Positions 24,628 to 32,131 of a stretch of 43,978 nucleotides of DNA are shown here, in pieces (position 1 is the first letter of the stretch; each line of letters opens with the position of its first letter). This stretch comes from Amycolatopsis circi (GTDB taxonomy: Bacteria > Actinomycetota > Actinomycetes > Mycobacteriales > Pseudonocardiaceae): NCBI RefSeq assembly GCF_003385235.1, contig NZ_PQIA01000079.1:1-43978 (forward strand), written 5' to 3'. Made by a program: the position numbers and the translations under genes. The notes under the pieces are model-generated. The model was not told the origin of the DNA. It worked only from the letters and a program-made list of their open reading frames with translations, and did not search any database.

Positions 24628-25517
24628 CCGCGCGTGTACTGGTGCCCTGGTCCGACATTTCCGTTCCGGCCGAACTGAACGCGGTCGTGTGGGACGGCCG
24701 CGGCGCCCCGCCGGACGGCCTCGACGACGTCGAGTTCTACGTCCTGCCCTACGACCAGGGCCCCGCCGCCGCGAAGCTCATCCCGCAGTTGCTGTCGCTG
24801 CGCGCGGTGCAGACGCTGTCCGCCGGATACGACAACCTGCTGTCGCTCGTCCCGTCCGGCGTGCAGTTGGCGAACGGCCGGGGTCTGCACGACCTCAGCG
24901 TCGCCGAGCACGCGCTCGCGCTGATCCTTGCTGCGCAACGGTATTTCCCGCGCTGGTTCGCGCAGCAACAGACCGGTTCGTGGGACCGGGCGCACACGCG
25001 CTCGCTCGCCGACTGCCGCGTCCTGCTGGTCGGCTACGGCTCGATCGGCCGCGCCATCGAGCGATACCTGGAGGCTGGCGAGGCCGAGGTGGTCCGGGTC
25101 TCCAGCACCGCTCGCTCCGGCGTGCACGGCATCGCCGAACTGCCGGACCTCCTGCCGACCGCGGACATCGTGGTACTGGTCCTGCCCGACAACCCGCAAA
25201 CCCGCGGCCTCTTCGGCGCCGCGGAACTGGCCCTGCTGCCGGACACCGCCCTGGTCGTGAACGTCGGCCGCGGCACCGCCGTGGACACCGACGCGCTCAC
25301 TGCCGAGGTCTCCGCCGGCCGCCTGCGCGCGGCGCTCGACGTCGTCGACCCGGAACCGCTGCCCTCCGACCATCCACTGTGGACCCTCGACGGCGCGATC
25401 ATCACCCCGCACATCGCCGGCGGTTCGGACTCGTTCTACCCGCGGGCGAAGCGGCTGGCCGAACGTCAGCTCGCGCACTACGCGAAGGGCGAGCCGCTGG
25501 AGAACCTGGTCAACTGA
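24624..25517 (+). CDS. D-2-hydroxyacid dehydrogenase, NAD(P)-dependent
   Basis: The 297-residue enzyme shows the Rossmann fingerprint LVGYGSIGRAIERYL (137-150), the catalytic arginine R216 in VVNVGRGTAVD, glutamate E244 in DVVDPEPLP and histidine H263 in ITPHIAGG. These are the complete active site of the 2-hydroxyacid dehydrogenase family, which reduces 2-keto acids to D-2-hydroxy acids or the reverse. It is shorter than phosphoglycerate dehydrogenase and lacks an ACT domain, so it belongs with glyoxylate/hydroxypyruvate reductases. It is coupled to the MFS carrier and overlaps the next, convergent gene by 8 bp. Confidence 0.93.
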   Translation: MTARVLVPWSDISVPAELNAVVWDGRGAPPDGLDDVEFYVLPYDQGPAAAKLIPQLLSLRAVQTLSAGYDNLLSLVPSGVQLANGRGLHDLSVAEHALALILAAQRYFPRWFAQQQTGSWDRAHTRSLADCRVLLVGYGSIGRAIERYLEAGEAEVVRVSSTARSGVHGIAELPDLLPTADIVVLVLPDNPQTRGLFGAAELALLPDTALVVNVGRGTAVDTDALTAEVSAGRLRAALDVVDPEPLPSDHPLWTLDGAIITPHIAGGSDSFYPRAKRLAERQLAHYAKGEPLENLVN

Positions 25518-26361
25518 GCACGGCCGCGATCGCGGGCTGGTAGGCGGAGACCTGGTCTGGTGTCCAGTGCCCGGCCAGGTCGTGCGTGACGATCCGGTAG
25601 ACGAGCGCGCGGATCAGCATCTGCCGCCATTCAGGCAAATGGGCCCAGCGGTCGATCAAGCCGGGAACCGCTTTGTACCAGCACAATGCGTCGGCGACAG
25701 CCACCGCGGCGGCCCACGACGGCGGCCGCCAGTAGACCGCCCAGTCGATCACCGCGGGCGGCTGTCCCGGCGCGAAAAGGACGTTGCCGGGGAGATCGCC
25801 GTGCACCGCCTGCGCGGTCAATTCGACCGGCCTCCGGGCGGCGAGCAACGGGTCGAGAAGCCGTCGGGCGGTCGCCGACGCATCGGGCGGCAATTCCTCC
25901 CAGGCGACCCGGTCTCCGACGGCCCACGGGTCGGTCCGGAGATCGAGAAACTCCGGCCGAGGCAGGTGCGCGATCGCCTGATGGAACGCGATCCCGGCGC
26001 GAACGGCGTCGTCCGGGCGGGAAGTGTCCGGACGTCCGAGGACCAGCCGGCTGGCCTCCCACCCCTGCGCGGACGCGGGGGAGCGGCTCGGATTGCCACC
26101 GGATGAATTCGGGCCGTCGGCTCCCTCTCCGGCGATCCAGCTTCCCCCGCCCGTCCGCAGCGGCCGCGCGATCCGAAACTCCGCCGACTCGGTCACCGCC
26201 GCGAGCGCCTCCGCCCGCCACCGCGTTTCCGGAGCGAACTCCACCGGTTTCAGCACGACGTCCCCGACGCGCCAAGTCCCGCCTTTCCCGCCTTCAAGCC
26301 GAACCGGGACACCGCCGCACTCGAAGGCGTCGAGCACGTCCGCCGGAGGTTGCGTGATCAA
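25510..26361 (-). CDS. APH-like protein, TIGR02569 type
   Basis: A 283-residue protein resembling actinobacterial TIGR02569-type proteins with an aminoglycoside-phosphotransferase fold. PADVLDAFECGGVPVRLEGGKGGTWR at the N-terminus, VLKP as the likely ATP-binding lysine strand, VHGDLPGNVLFA as the catalytic loop (HGDxxxxN) and PAVIDWAVYWRPP as the DFD-like motif (D in IDW) all fit. I place the start at TTG 26361, since GAAAGGA lies 8 bases before it; no ATG or GTG fits as well. It probably phosphorylates a small molecule, but substrates of this group are not established. There is no sign of a resistance role. Confidence 0.8.
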   Translation of the reverse strand: MITQPPADVLDAFECGGVPVRLEGGKGGTWRVGDVVLKPVEFAPETRWRAEALAAVTESAEFRIARPLRTGGGSWIAGEGADGPNSSGGNPSRSPASAQGWEASRLVLGRPDTSRPDDAVRAGIAFHQAIAHLPRPEFLDLRTDPWAVGDRVAWEELPPDASATARRLLDPLLAARRPVELTAQAVHGDLPGNVLFAPGQPPAVIDWAVYWRPPSWAAAVAVADALCWYKAVPGLIDRWAHLPEWRQMLIRALVYRIVTHDLAGHWTPDQVSAYQPAIAAVLS

Positions 26362-26629
26362 CGTTGTGCATCCTTTCTCCAGTGCTGTTTCCCGGGATTC
26401 TCGCAGCTCCGCGCACACCTACCCAGAGCAACACAAGGGGAGGAACGACTCCGACTGGTGGTACGGAAGCGCATTCGGGGGACCACCCACAGTGCACATG
26501 TGAGCCCTGTGTATGCTTCGCCATCGCTTGACTGGGTGGATTCTTCACCCGAATTGGTGGCCGTCGTGGTCGGGGAATGTGGTCTCACGCGGTCCGTCGT
26601 TCGTGGTTCGGGACTCGATGGGAGAAAGC

Positions 26630-27802
26630 ATGCACGGCAGGTCATTTCTGGTCCGGGGAGGGGCCGCGGCGGCTTCCGCGGCAGCGGCGCTCATGATCGC
26701 CGCGCCGGTCGCCCTCGCGGATGACAACGCCCCCACGGCGCGCAGCGGTGCGGCCTCGGGCACCTTGGTATACGGCGGTGCGTCGGGCTTCGACGTCAAC
26801 ATCGCCGACAAGGGCAAGGTCCAGACGACGCTGTTCAACTTCAAGCTGTCCGACGGTGCCGTCTCGAAGATGTACTGCGTGCAGATCGAGGTCGGCGCGC
26901 GGTTCGGCGAGACGATGGTCGAGCACGCCTGGAACGACTACCCCGACGCGAAGTCGCCGTTCCGCAAGAACAACAAGAACATCAACTGGGTGCTGCACCA
27001 CAGCTACCCGTCCGAGGACGTCGCCTCTCTTGAGAAGACGCTGACCGACAAGGGCGCCAAGCTCCACGACGGTCTGTCCACTAAGGAAGCGCTGACCGCG
27101 ACCCAGGCCGCGGTGTGGCACTACAGCGACGGCAAGGACCTCGACGAAAAGAACCCGCTGGCCAACGGCTCCGAGGACGAGGCCGCCGATGTTGTCGCGC
27201 TGTACGACTACCTGACCGGCGACGCCAACACCGGCGTCGAGGAGACGAAGCCGGCGCTGAGCATCACCCCGGCCAAGGCGAGCGGCGAAGCGGGCACGAA
27301 GATCGGCCCGTTCACCGTCGCGACGACTGGCAGCGTCACCGACTTCACGAGCAAGCTCCCCGAGGGCGTGAAGGTCGTCGGCGAGAACGGCGAGGAGATC
27401 AAGTCCTCGGCGATCAAGAACGGCACGAAGCTGTTCCTGGACGTCCCGAAGGACGCGAAGCCCGGCACGGCCGAACTTGCGGTGAAGGCCGCGGGCGACG
27501 TCAACACCGGTCGCCTGTTCGTGGCCAAGAACTACGCGGACAAGCCGGCGCAGTCGCTGATCGTGGCGCAGTCGCAGAAGAGCGCCGTCGAGGCCTCCGC
27601 GACCGGCACCTGGACCGAAACGGGCCCGGTGACCACCGCCCCCGCCACGACCGCCCCCGCGGCCGGCGGCAACAACTCGGGCCAGACCCCGCTGGCGAAC
27701 ACCGGCGTGAACGCCGCCCTGCCCATCGGCCTGGGCGCAGCCCTGGTAGTCGCAGGCGGCGCGATGCTGCTGGTGGTCCGCCGCCGTCGGAGCAACGCCT
27801 GA
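26630..27802 (+). CDS. sortase-anchored thioester (TQXA) surface protein
   Basis: The 390-residue protein has a signal peptide (cut near AAPVALA-DD, ~30), a TQXA thioester domain with C83 in SKMYCVQIEV and Q159 in TATQAAVWHYSDG, a beta-sandwich region (~225-335), a Thr/Pro/Ala linker (~340-352) and a sorting signal: LANTG (355-359), a hydrophobic helix and RRRRSNA. The Cys-Gln pair is known in this family to form an internal thioester that reacts covalently with host or surface targets. LAXTG is the class E sortase signal of actinobacteria, so it should be attached to peptidoglycan. ATG 26630 is used because GGGAGAAAG lies just before it; an ATG 12 bp upstream is poorer. A strong terminator follows. 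Confidence 0.92.
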   Translation: MHGRSFLVRGGAAAASAAAALMIAAPVALADDNAPTARSGAASGTLVYGGASGFDVNIADKGKVQTTLFNFKLSDGAVSKMYCVQIEVGARFGETMVEHAWNDYPDAKSPFRKNNKNINWVLHHSYPSEDVASLEKTLTDKGAKLHDGLSTKEALTATQAAVWHYSDGKDLDEKNPLANGSEDEAADVVALYDYLTGDANTGVEETKPALSITPAKASGEAGTKIGPFTVATTGSVTDFTSKLPEGVKVVGENGEEIKSSAIKNGTKLFLDVPKDAKPGTAELAVKAAGDVNTGRLFVAKNYADKPAQSLIVAQSQKSAVEASATGTWTETGPVTTAPATTAPAAGGNNSGQTPLANTGVNAALPIGLGAALVVAGGAMLLVVRRRRSNA

Positions 27803-27828
27803 TTATCTCGAGTAGTACGCACTAAGCG

Positions 27829-27860
27829 GCGGGCCGGTCCACTTAGGACCGGCCCGCTTT
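27829..27860 (+). terminator. strong hairpin terminator
   Basis: A perfect 12-bp stem GCGGGCCGGTCC/GGACCGGCCCGC with a 5-base ACTTA loop is followed by TTT, 27 bp after the TQXA gene stop. Confidence 0.9.
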
Positions 27861-27927
27861 GCTGTCCCCGGGGCTTCGCACCCGCCGACCCCGCGTCACC
27901 CGCTTCGCCTTCCGCCGGTCTGCCAAG

Positions 27928-27982
27928 GTCTGTGAAGGGCTCCTTGAGGGAATCTAATTCCCTCAAGGAGCCCTTCACGGAC
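27928..27982. repeat. palindromic repeat copy 5
   Basis: GTCTGTGAAGGGCTCCTTGA to CAAGGAGCCCTTCACGGAC around GGGAATCTAATTCCC; 25-bp arms with one mismatch. It is the first of four copies packed into 261 bp in the gene-free stretch 27803-28626. Confidence 0.93.
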
Positions 27983-27999
27983 TTCGGGGATGGTGGAGT

Positions 28000-28053
28000 T
28001 CCGTGAGGGCCACCTTCAGGGACTCTGAGTCCCTCAGGGTTCCCCTCACAGAC
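28000..28053. repeat. palindromic repeat copy 6, hybrid arms
   Basis: The left arm reads TCCGTGAGGGCCACCTTCAG while the right arm reads CAGGGTTCCCCTCACAGAC around GGGACTCTGAGTCCC. The outer arms do not match well, as if two subtypes had been joined. Confidence 0.9.
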
Positions 28054-28061
28054 CACCGGTG

Positions 28062-28116
28062 GTCTGTGAGGGCCACCTTCGGGGACTTGGATTCCTTCAA
28101 GGAGCCCTTCACGGAC
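28062..28116. repeat. palindromic repeat copy 7, hybrid arms
   Basis: The left arm has the GTGAGGGCCACCTTC type, the right arm the AAGGAGCCCTTCACGGAC type, around GACTTGGATTCC. This is a different mixture of subtypes from copy 6. Confidence 0.9.
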
Positions 28117-28134
28117 TTAGGCGGACGGCGGAGT

Positions 28135-28188
28135 TCTGTGAGGGCCACCTTCAGGGACTCTGAGTCCCTCAGGGTTCCCCTCACGGAC
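28135..28188. repeat. palindromic repeat copy 8, hybrid arms
   Basis: Nearly the same as copy 6 (left GTGAGGGCCACCTTCAGGG, right CCCTCAGGGTTCCCCTCACGG). It is followed directly by the conserved tail at 28189. Confidence 0.92.
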
Positions 28189-28290
28189 GCGCGGAAGCGG
28201 CTAGGTGGCATAGGCGGGCATTTCGGCGAGGTTGGCGCCCTTGTGGACGGTTGGCAATGCCGAGGCCGCACGGCCTAAGTCCCTGGCATT
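28189..28290. repeat. conserved ~100-bp tail next to palindrome copy 8
   Basis: GGAAGCGGCTAGGTGGCATA, TTTCGGCG, CTTGTGGACGGTTGG, GAGGCCGCACGGCCTAAGTCCC match in order the blocks that follow palindrome copy 3 at 16767-16866. The two tails are clearly homologous at roughly two thirds identity by eye. No frame is conserved between them. Confidence 0.7.
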
Positions 28291-28344
28291 GGACTTGGAT
28301 TCCCTCGCGGGGTCCTTCACGGCCAGTCCGCCGGGGTGCACCGC

Positions 28345-28416
28345 AATGCGGCGTCGGGTGCGCCTCGCGCACCCCGACGCGGCGTTGGGTGCGTCGCATG
28401 CACCCAGTGCCGCATT
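28345..28416. repeat. structured repeat with three nested stems
   Basis: AATGCGGC (28345-28352) pairs with GCCGCATT (28409-28416); inside are two further hairpins, GCGTCGGGTGCG/CGCACCCCGACGC and TGGGTGCGTCGCATGCACCCA. The shape is a three-way junction or cruciform. No coding frame uses it. Core bases recur at 21262 and 28444. Confidence 0.65.
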
Positions 28417-28504
28417 GGGGCGCTAGCCCACACCAACCGCACCGATGCACTCAACGTTCGAGGCACCCACTCGACCCCCGCACCCCGATACGAAGCCTTC
28501 TCTG

Positions 28505-28561
28505 CGGTCTGAGGGTGGTTGTCAAGGCATCTTTCCCGCCTTGACAACCACCCTCAGACCG
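28505..28561 (-). terminator. 24-bp perfect hairpin downstream of the LCP gene
   Basis: CGGTCTGAGGGTGGTTGTCA-AGGC and its exact reverse complement flank the 9-base loop ATCTTTCCC. It lies 66 bp after the stop of the minus-strand LCP gene and is the likely terminator for it. It is much longer than needed for termination. Confidence 0.7.
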
Positions 28562-28626
28562 TCAGCACAATCAGCTTCGGGGTGCCCCACGCAACCACTG
28601 AACGCGATGTGCGAAGCACGAGCCGG

Positions 28627-30099
28627 TCAGTTAACGCAAGTAACCCCATCAGCAGTAATATCCGGCGCACTCCCAGCAGGAGCCTCCATAACCGCCGGAG
28701 CGGAAGCCGGATGCACCCCAGAATCATCCGAATACTTCTGCCCCAAATAAACCCGGAAATGATCCTTCTCAAGCGAATTATCGGAAGCCACCGCAACCCC
28801 GCCAAGCTTCTCCCCGATAGCCTCAGCCTGACTACGCTGCCCCCGCCCGTAATAAACGGTAGAAGTCCGACGAGTAGCACTATTGGTAACAGACCCCCGC
28901 TGATACCCAGCAGCAGCAAGCTTGTCGGCAACCCGATTAGCCAACCCATCCACCCCGGACGAGTTGCGCACATCAACCACATAAGAAGCCAACGCAGGAT
29001 CCCCAGCAGTAGAAGACGGTGGCGCAGAAACCGAAGAAGACGGCGCAGAAGCGGACCCAGTCTGCTCCCGAACAAACTGCTGAACCTGCTTAGGATCCAC
29101 CTGCACCGCATCGCCGTCATTAGGCGTCTTCAACGTAATACTAACCACCGGCACAGTAACGAAGTTGATACTCCCCGCGCTCATCCCGTGCAGTTGCTGA
29201 GCAAACCCCAGCAAATCCCAGTTAGTATCAACAACAACAGCCTTCTTAACGGCCCCGATCAACGCATCCAACTTACCAGGATCAGTCAAAGTCCCAGCAG
29301 AAAGAATAGTCTTAGCCATACTGGCCATAAAAACCTGCTGCCGCTTGATCCGGTCGAGGTCCCCATTGGGCAACCCATGCCGCTGCCGAACAAACTGCAA
29401 CGCCTGCGCCCCAGAAACACGCTGCGGCCCGGCAGCAAAATTAGCCCCAGAGTAACTATCCTTAACCGGAGCCTTAAGACAAACCGGCACGCCACCAACG
29501 GCCTGGCTAACGTAGTAGAACCCAGCCAGATTAACCGCCGCATAATGCGTGATAGTCAACCCAGTCAACTGCTGAACCGTCTCGATCGCAGTCTTGGCCC
29601 CAGCCTGAGCCGAGTCAGTCTCCAGCTGCGACCCAGACTCACCGGCAGCCCTAAGCTCATTCTTCCGAGCAGTCTGCCCATAAGTATAAGCCGAGTTAAT
29701 CTTGTGCTTCCCGAACTTCCCGGCAAGCTGGATATAAGAGTCACGCGGGATAGAAATCGCAGTAGCGTTCCCGCCCCCGGCCGGGATGTGCACGACGATC
29801 ATCGTGTCGGTCGTGTCGCCGCCGTCCTCGGCGCCGCCCGCGTGGAGCTGGTCGAGCACGTCCTCGGGGAGCGGATTGCCCTCCGCGTCGGTGCGCGTGT
29901 CGAGGCCGACCATCAGAATGTTCTGCTCGCCCATCGGCGAGCCCGCGCCGGCGCCGATCACGTCGGACCTGGTCAGGCCGTCGGTGATCTGGTTCAGCTT
30001 CGACCACGCGAAGGCGGTGCCGCCGAGGACGAGCAGCGAAACCACGGCCAGAAGCACCTGGGCGACGCGGATCGCGCTGGCGGTCTTGCGACGACGCAT
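28627..30099 (-). CDS. LytR-CpsA-Psr (LCP) cell-wall ligase with LytR_C domain
   Basis: The 490-residue protein has one N-terminal helix (VAQVLLAVVSLLVLGGTAFA, 12-31), an LCP catalytic domain (NILMVGLDTRTD, AISIPRDSYIQL, KINSAYTYG, VRQRHGLPNGDLDRIKRQQVF; ~58-310) and a C-terminal LytR_C domain (VDVRNSSGVDGLANRVADKLAAAGY, ~395-480). LCP enzymes move glycopolymers from undecaprenyl-phosphate carriers to peptidoglycan on the outer face of the membrane. ATG 30099 follows GAGGAA. It is divergent from the BlaI-box-flanked glycosyltransferase. The first ~110 codons use normal G/C-ending codons but the rest (28627 to ~29770) is full of T- and A-ending codons, an abrupt change within one gene. Confidence 0.93.
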   Translation of the reverse strand: MRRRKTASAIRVAQVLLAVVSLLVLGGTAFAWSKLNQITDGLTRSDVIGAGAGSPMGEQNILMVGLDTRTDAEGNPLPEDVLDQLHAGGAEDGGDTTDTMIVVHIPAGGGNATAISIPRDSYIQLAGKFGKHKINSAYTYGQTARKNELRAAGESGSQLETDSAQAGAKTAIETVQQLTGLTITHYAAVNLAGFYYVSQAVGGVPVCLKAPVKDSYSGANFAAGPQRVSGAQALQFVRQRHGLPNGDLDRIKRQQVFMASMAKTILSAGTLTDPGKLDALIGAVKKAVVVDTNWDLLGFAQQLHGMSAGSINFVTVPVVSITLKTPNDGDAVQVDPKQVQQFVREQTGSASAPSSSVSAPPSSTAGDPALASYVVDVRNSSGVDGLANRVADKLAAAGYQRGSVTNSATRRTSTVYYGRGQRSQAEAIGEKLGGVAVASDNSLEKDHFRVYLGQKYSDDSGVHPASAPAVMEAPAGSAPDITADGVTCVN

Positions 30100-30256
30100 C
30101 GGGGTTCCTCTTCCTGCCGCGTCCGGTGGTCGAAAGACCCACGGTAGCGGGCGTCTCACCTGGACGGGTTACCGCTTACCCCAATTTGCGGAGAGGGTGC
30201 CCGGAATGTCGGACCGAGGGTGTATCTCCGCGGCCGGGGCGGTCTCGACTCTCATT

Positions 30257-30289
30257 CTACAGGGATGTAGTTTTACTACAGCCGTGTAG
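30257..30289. promoter_or_regulatory. paired BlaI-type operators
   Basis: CTACAGGGATGTAG (30257-30270) and CTACAGCCGTGTAG (30276-30289) are both CTACA-N4-TGTAG dyads with centres 19 bp apart. This matches the TACA/TGTA half-site logic of BlaI/MecI operators. They lie between the divergent LCP gene and the glycosyltransferase, 20 bp before the ATG of the latter; a TAGTTT -10 candidate sits between the dyads at 30268. Confidence 0.85.
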
Positions 30290-30308
30290 AAGTCGAAAGG
30301 GGTGCCGG

Positions 30309-31319
30309 ATGGCCCGCGTGGTGATCGTGTCCGCCCGGATCGGGGCGGGGCACGACGGTGCCGCCAGGGAGCTGGACCGGTGGTTCGCCGATCGCGGCGC
30401 GCACGTCGTCCGCGCTGATTTCCTGGACCTGCTGCCGGGAAGACTCGGCGAGCTGCTCTGCGGCGCCTATCACCAGCAGCTGAACACGGTGCCACGCAGC
30501 TGGGACTGGCTGCTCGGCGCACTCGGTACGCCCGCGCTGGCCGGAGCAGCCCGCCGGTTCGCCGGTCTCGCCACGCCCCGGCTGCGGGAACTGCTCGGAG
30601 ACAACACTGACGTGGTCGTCTCGACCTATCCGCTCGCGACGCACGCGGTCGCCCGGCTGCGGCGGTCGAGCGAACTGACCGCACCGCTCGTCGTCTACCT
30701 CACCGACCCTTCCGTGCACCGGCTGTGCGTGAGCCCGGACGCGACGCTCACCGTCGCTCCCAACGAAACCGCCGCCCGCCAAGCCAAAGCGCTCGGCGCC
30801 GGTCGCACGCTCGTCTCACGCCCGTTGGTCGCACCCGCGTTCCGGCCGTCGGAAGGGATGACCGAACGGCTGCGGCTCCGGCTCGCCTTCGGACTCCCGC
30901 ACGACGGCCCGCTCGCGTTGGTGGTGGCCGGTTCGTGGGGCGTCGGCCAAATCGGACAGACCGCCGACGACCTCCTCTCGACCGGTCTCGTTGAGCCGGT
31001 AGTGGTGTGCGGCCGCAACGAAGCACTGGCCGAGCGGCTGCGGAAGACCGGACACCGGCACGTATTCGGCTGGGTCGACAAGATGCCGGAGCTGATGCGC
31101 GCGTGCGACGTCGTGGTGCAGAACGCGGGCGGGCTGACGACGTCGGAGGCGCTCGCGACCGGCCTGCCGGTGCTGACTTACCGCTGCCTGCCCGGCCACG
31201 GCCGCGCCAACGCCGCGGTGCTGCACGACGACGGGATCGTGCCGTGGGTGCATACGCCGAGCGAACTGACCGAGGCGCTGGAGTGGTTGCTGCGGCGGCC
31301 GGTCAAGGCGGCCGGATGA
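30309..31319 (+). CDS. GT28/MurG-like glycosyltransferase (MGDG-synthase type)
   Basis: The 336-residue protein starts MARVVIVSARIGAGHDGAAREL, with the glycine-rich GAGH motif of the MGDG-synthase-like N-domain, has WLLGALG and STYPLATHAVARLR in the acceptor half, and ends with a GT-B donor domain (GWVDKMPELMRACDVVVQNAGGLTTSEALATGLPVLTYRCLPGHGRAN) where the acidic ribose contact is replaced by TSEA. Such enzymes add a sugar to diacylglycerol or another lipid on the inner face of the membrane. AAAGGGG precedes the ATG. It overlaps the deacetylase by 4 nt. Regulation by the BlaI boxes upstream is likely. Acceptor and sugar are unknown. Confidence 0.88.
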   Translation: MARVVIVSARIGAGHDGAARELDRWFADRGAHVVRADFLDLLPGRLGELLCGAYHQQLNTVPRSWDWLLGALGTPALAGAARRFAGLATPRLRELLGDNTDVVVSTYPLATHAVARLRRSSELTAPLVVYLTDPSVHRLCVSPDATLTVAPNETAARQAKALGAGRTLVSRPLVAPAFRPSEGMTERLRLRLAFGLPHDGPLALVVAGSWGVGQIGQTADDLLSTGLVEPVVVCGRNEALAERLRKTGHRHVFGWVDKMPELMRACDVVVQNAGGLTTSEALATGLPVLTYRCLPGHGRANAAVLHDDGIVPWVHTPSELTEALEWLLRRPVKAAG

Positions 31320-32131
31320 TCCGCGGAATCGCCACGGCGGCCGTCGCGCACGCGGCACCGGCGGCGCTGTTTCTGCCGCAGCTCAGAACGCCCCGGCTGG
31401 CCGGACGAGGCGACCCCAGCCACGTAGCACTGACCTTCGACGACGGCCCGAACCCGGAGTCCACGCCGCAGTTCCTTCAAACCCTCGAGAAGCTGGACGT
31501 CCGCGCGACCTTCTTCGTGCTGGGGCGGGAGTTGGCGGCAGCACCGGAACTCGGCCGGGAGGTCGCCGCAGCCGGGCATGAAGTCGCGGTGCACGGTTGG
31601 GATCACCGCTGCTTCCTGCGCCGCTCCCCGAAAGCCCTGCACGACGAACTGGCGCACACCGTCGACCTGATCGAACTCGTCACCGGCACCCGGCCGCAGT
31701 GGCTGCGCGCGCCGTACGGAGTGTTCAGCGCGAGCGCATTGGTCTCAGCGCGAATCCTCGGCCTGCAGCCCGTTTTGTGGAGTACCTGGGGATTCGACTG
31801 GACCAGTCGCGCCACTCCGCGTTCGGTCGTGCGCACCGTGTGCCGAAGGCTGACCGGCGGCGGCACGATCCTGCTGCACGACTCCGATGTCGCCGCCGCG
31901 CCGGGAGCGTGGCAGTCAGCGCTCGGCGCAATCCCGGTGCTGGTGGCGGAATGCCGGGAGCGTGGACTCGCCGTGGGGCCCTTGCGCGACCACGCAAGCG
32001 GCCTGCTGAGCGGTCTCGAGGCCGGTGTGCAGATCGGTGGCCGCGTCGAGGGTGCAGGCCGTCGACCAAGCACACGCGCCGAGTACGACCGCCACGGCGA
32101 CCGCGGCCAGCGGTTTTCGCCGCGAACCTGA
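31316..32131 (+). CDS. NodB-type polysaccharide deacetylase
   Basis: The 271-residue protein carries the NodB motifs in order: TFDDGPNPEST (motif 1, catalytic and metal Asp), HEVAVHGWDHRCF (motif 2; the usual HxxSH is here H-GWDHR), RAPYGVFS (motif 3), DW (motif 4) and ILLHDSD (motif 5). It should remove acetyl groups from a GlcNAc-containing glycan or glycolipid. The N-terminus has a weak hydrophobic segment, perhaps a membrane anchor. It is coupled by ATGA to the glycosyltransferase. The last ~60 residues overlap, on the other strand, the 3' end of the M56 gene and have no family match that I recognise. Confidence 0.88.
   Translation: MIRGIATAAVAHAAPAALFLPQLRTPRLAGRGDPSHVALTFDDGPNPESTPQFLQTLEKLDVRATFFVLGRELAAAPELGREVAAAGHEVAVHGWDHRCFLRRSPKALHDELAHTVDLIELVTGTRPQWLRAPYGVFSASALVSARILGLQPVLWSTWGFDWTSRATPRSVVRTVCRRLTGGGTILLHDSDVAAAPGAWQSALGAIPVLVAECRERGLAVGPLRDHASGLLSGLEAGVQIGGRVEGAGRRPSTRAEYDRHGDRGQRFSPRT

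Noticed and set aside
25510..26361. Aminoglycoside resistance gene
   Set aside because: The fold motifs are those of the broad APH/TIGR02569 group; nothing points to aminoglycosides as substrates.
26294..26548. Alternative minus-strand start MHNVDHATSGG for the APH-like gene
   Set aside because: That ATG is in a different frame from the conserved APH-fold sequence and leads to a short Arg-rich shadow; TTG 26361 is in frame with a suitable ribosome site.
27928..28188. CRISPR array
   Set aside because: The four units are palindromes of differing arms with short irregular gaps of 9-18 bp, not identical repeats with ~30-40 bp unique spacers, and no cas genes are near.
28519..30147. Plus-strand frame of over 500 codons opposite the LCP gene
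   Set aside because: The minus-strand frame has complete LCP and LytR_C domains. The plus frame has no motif and is open because of the odd codon use of the LCP gene.
30100..30308. Riboswitch or attenuator in front of the glycosyltransferase
   Set aside because: The dyads are short, regularly spaced DNA palindromes matching BlaI sites and recur at 33336 next to blaI; no further RNA structure is apparent.
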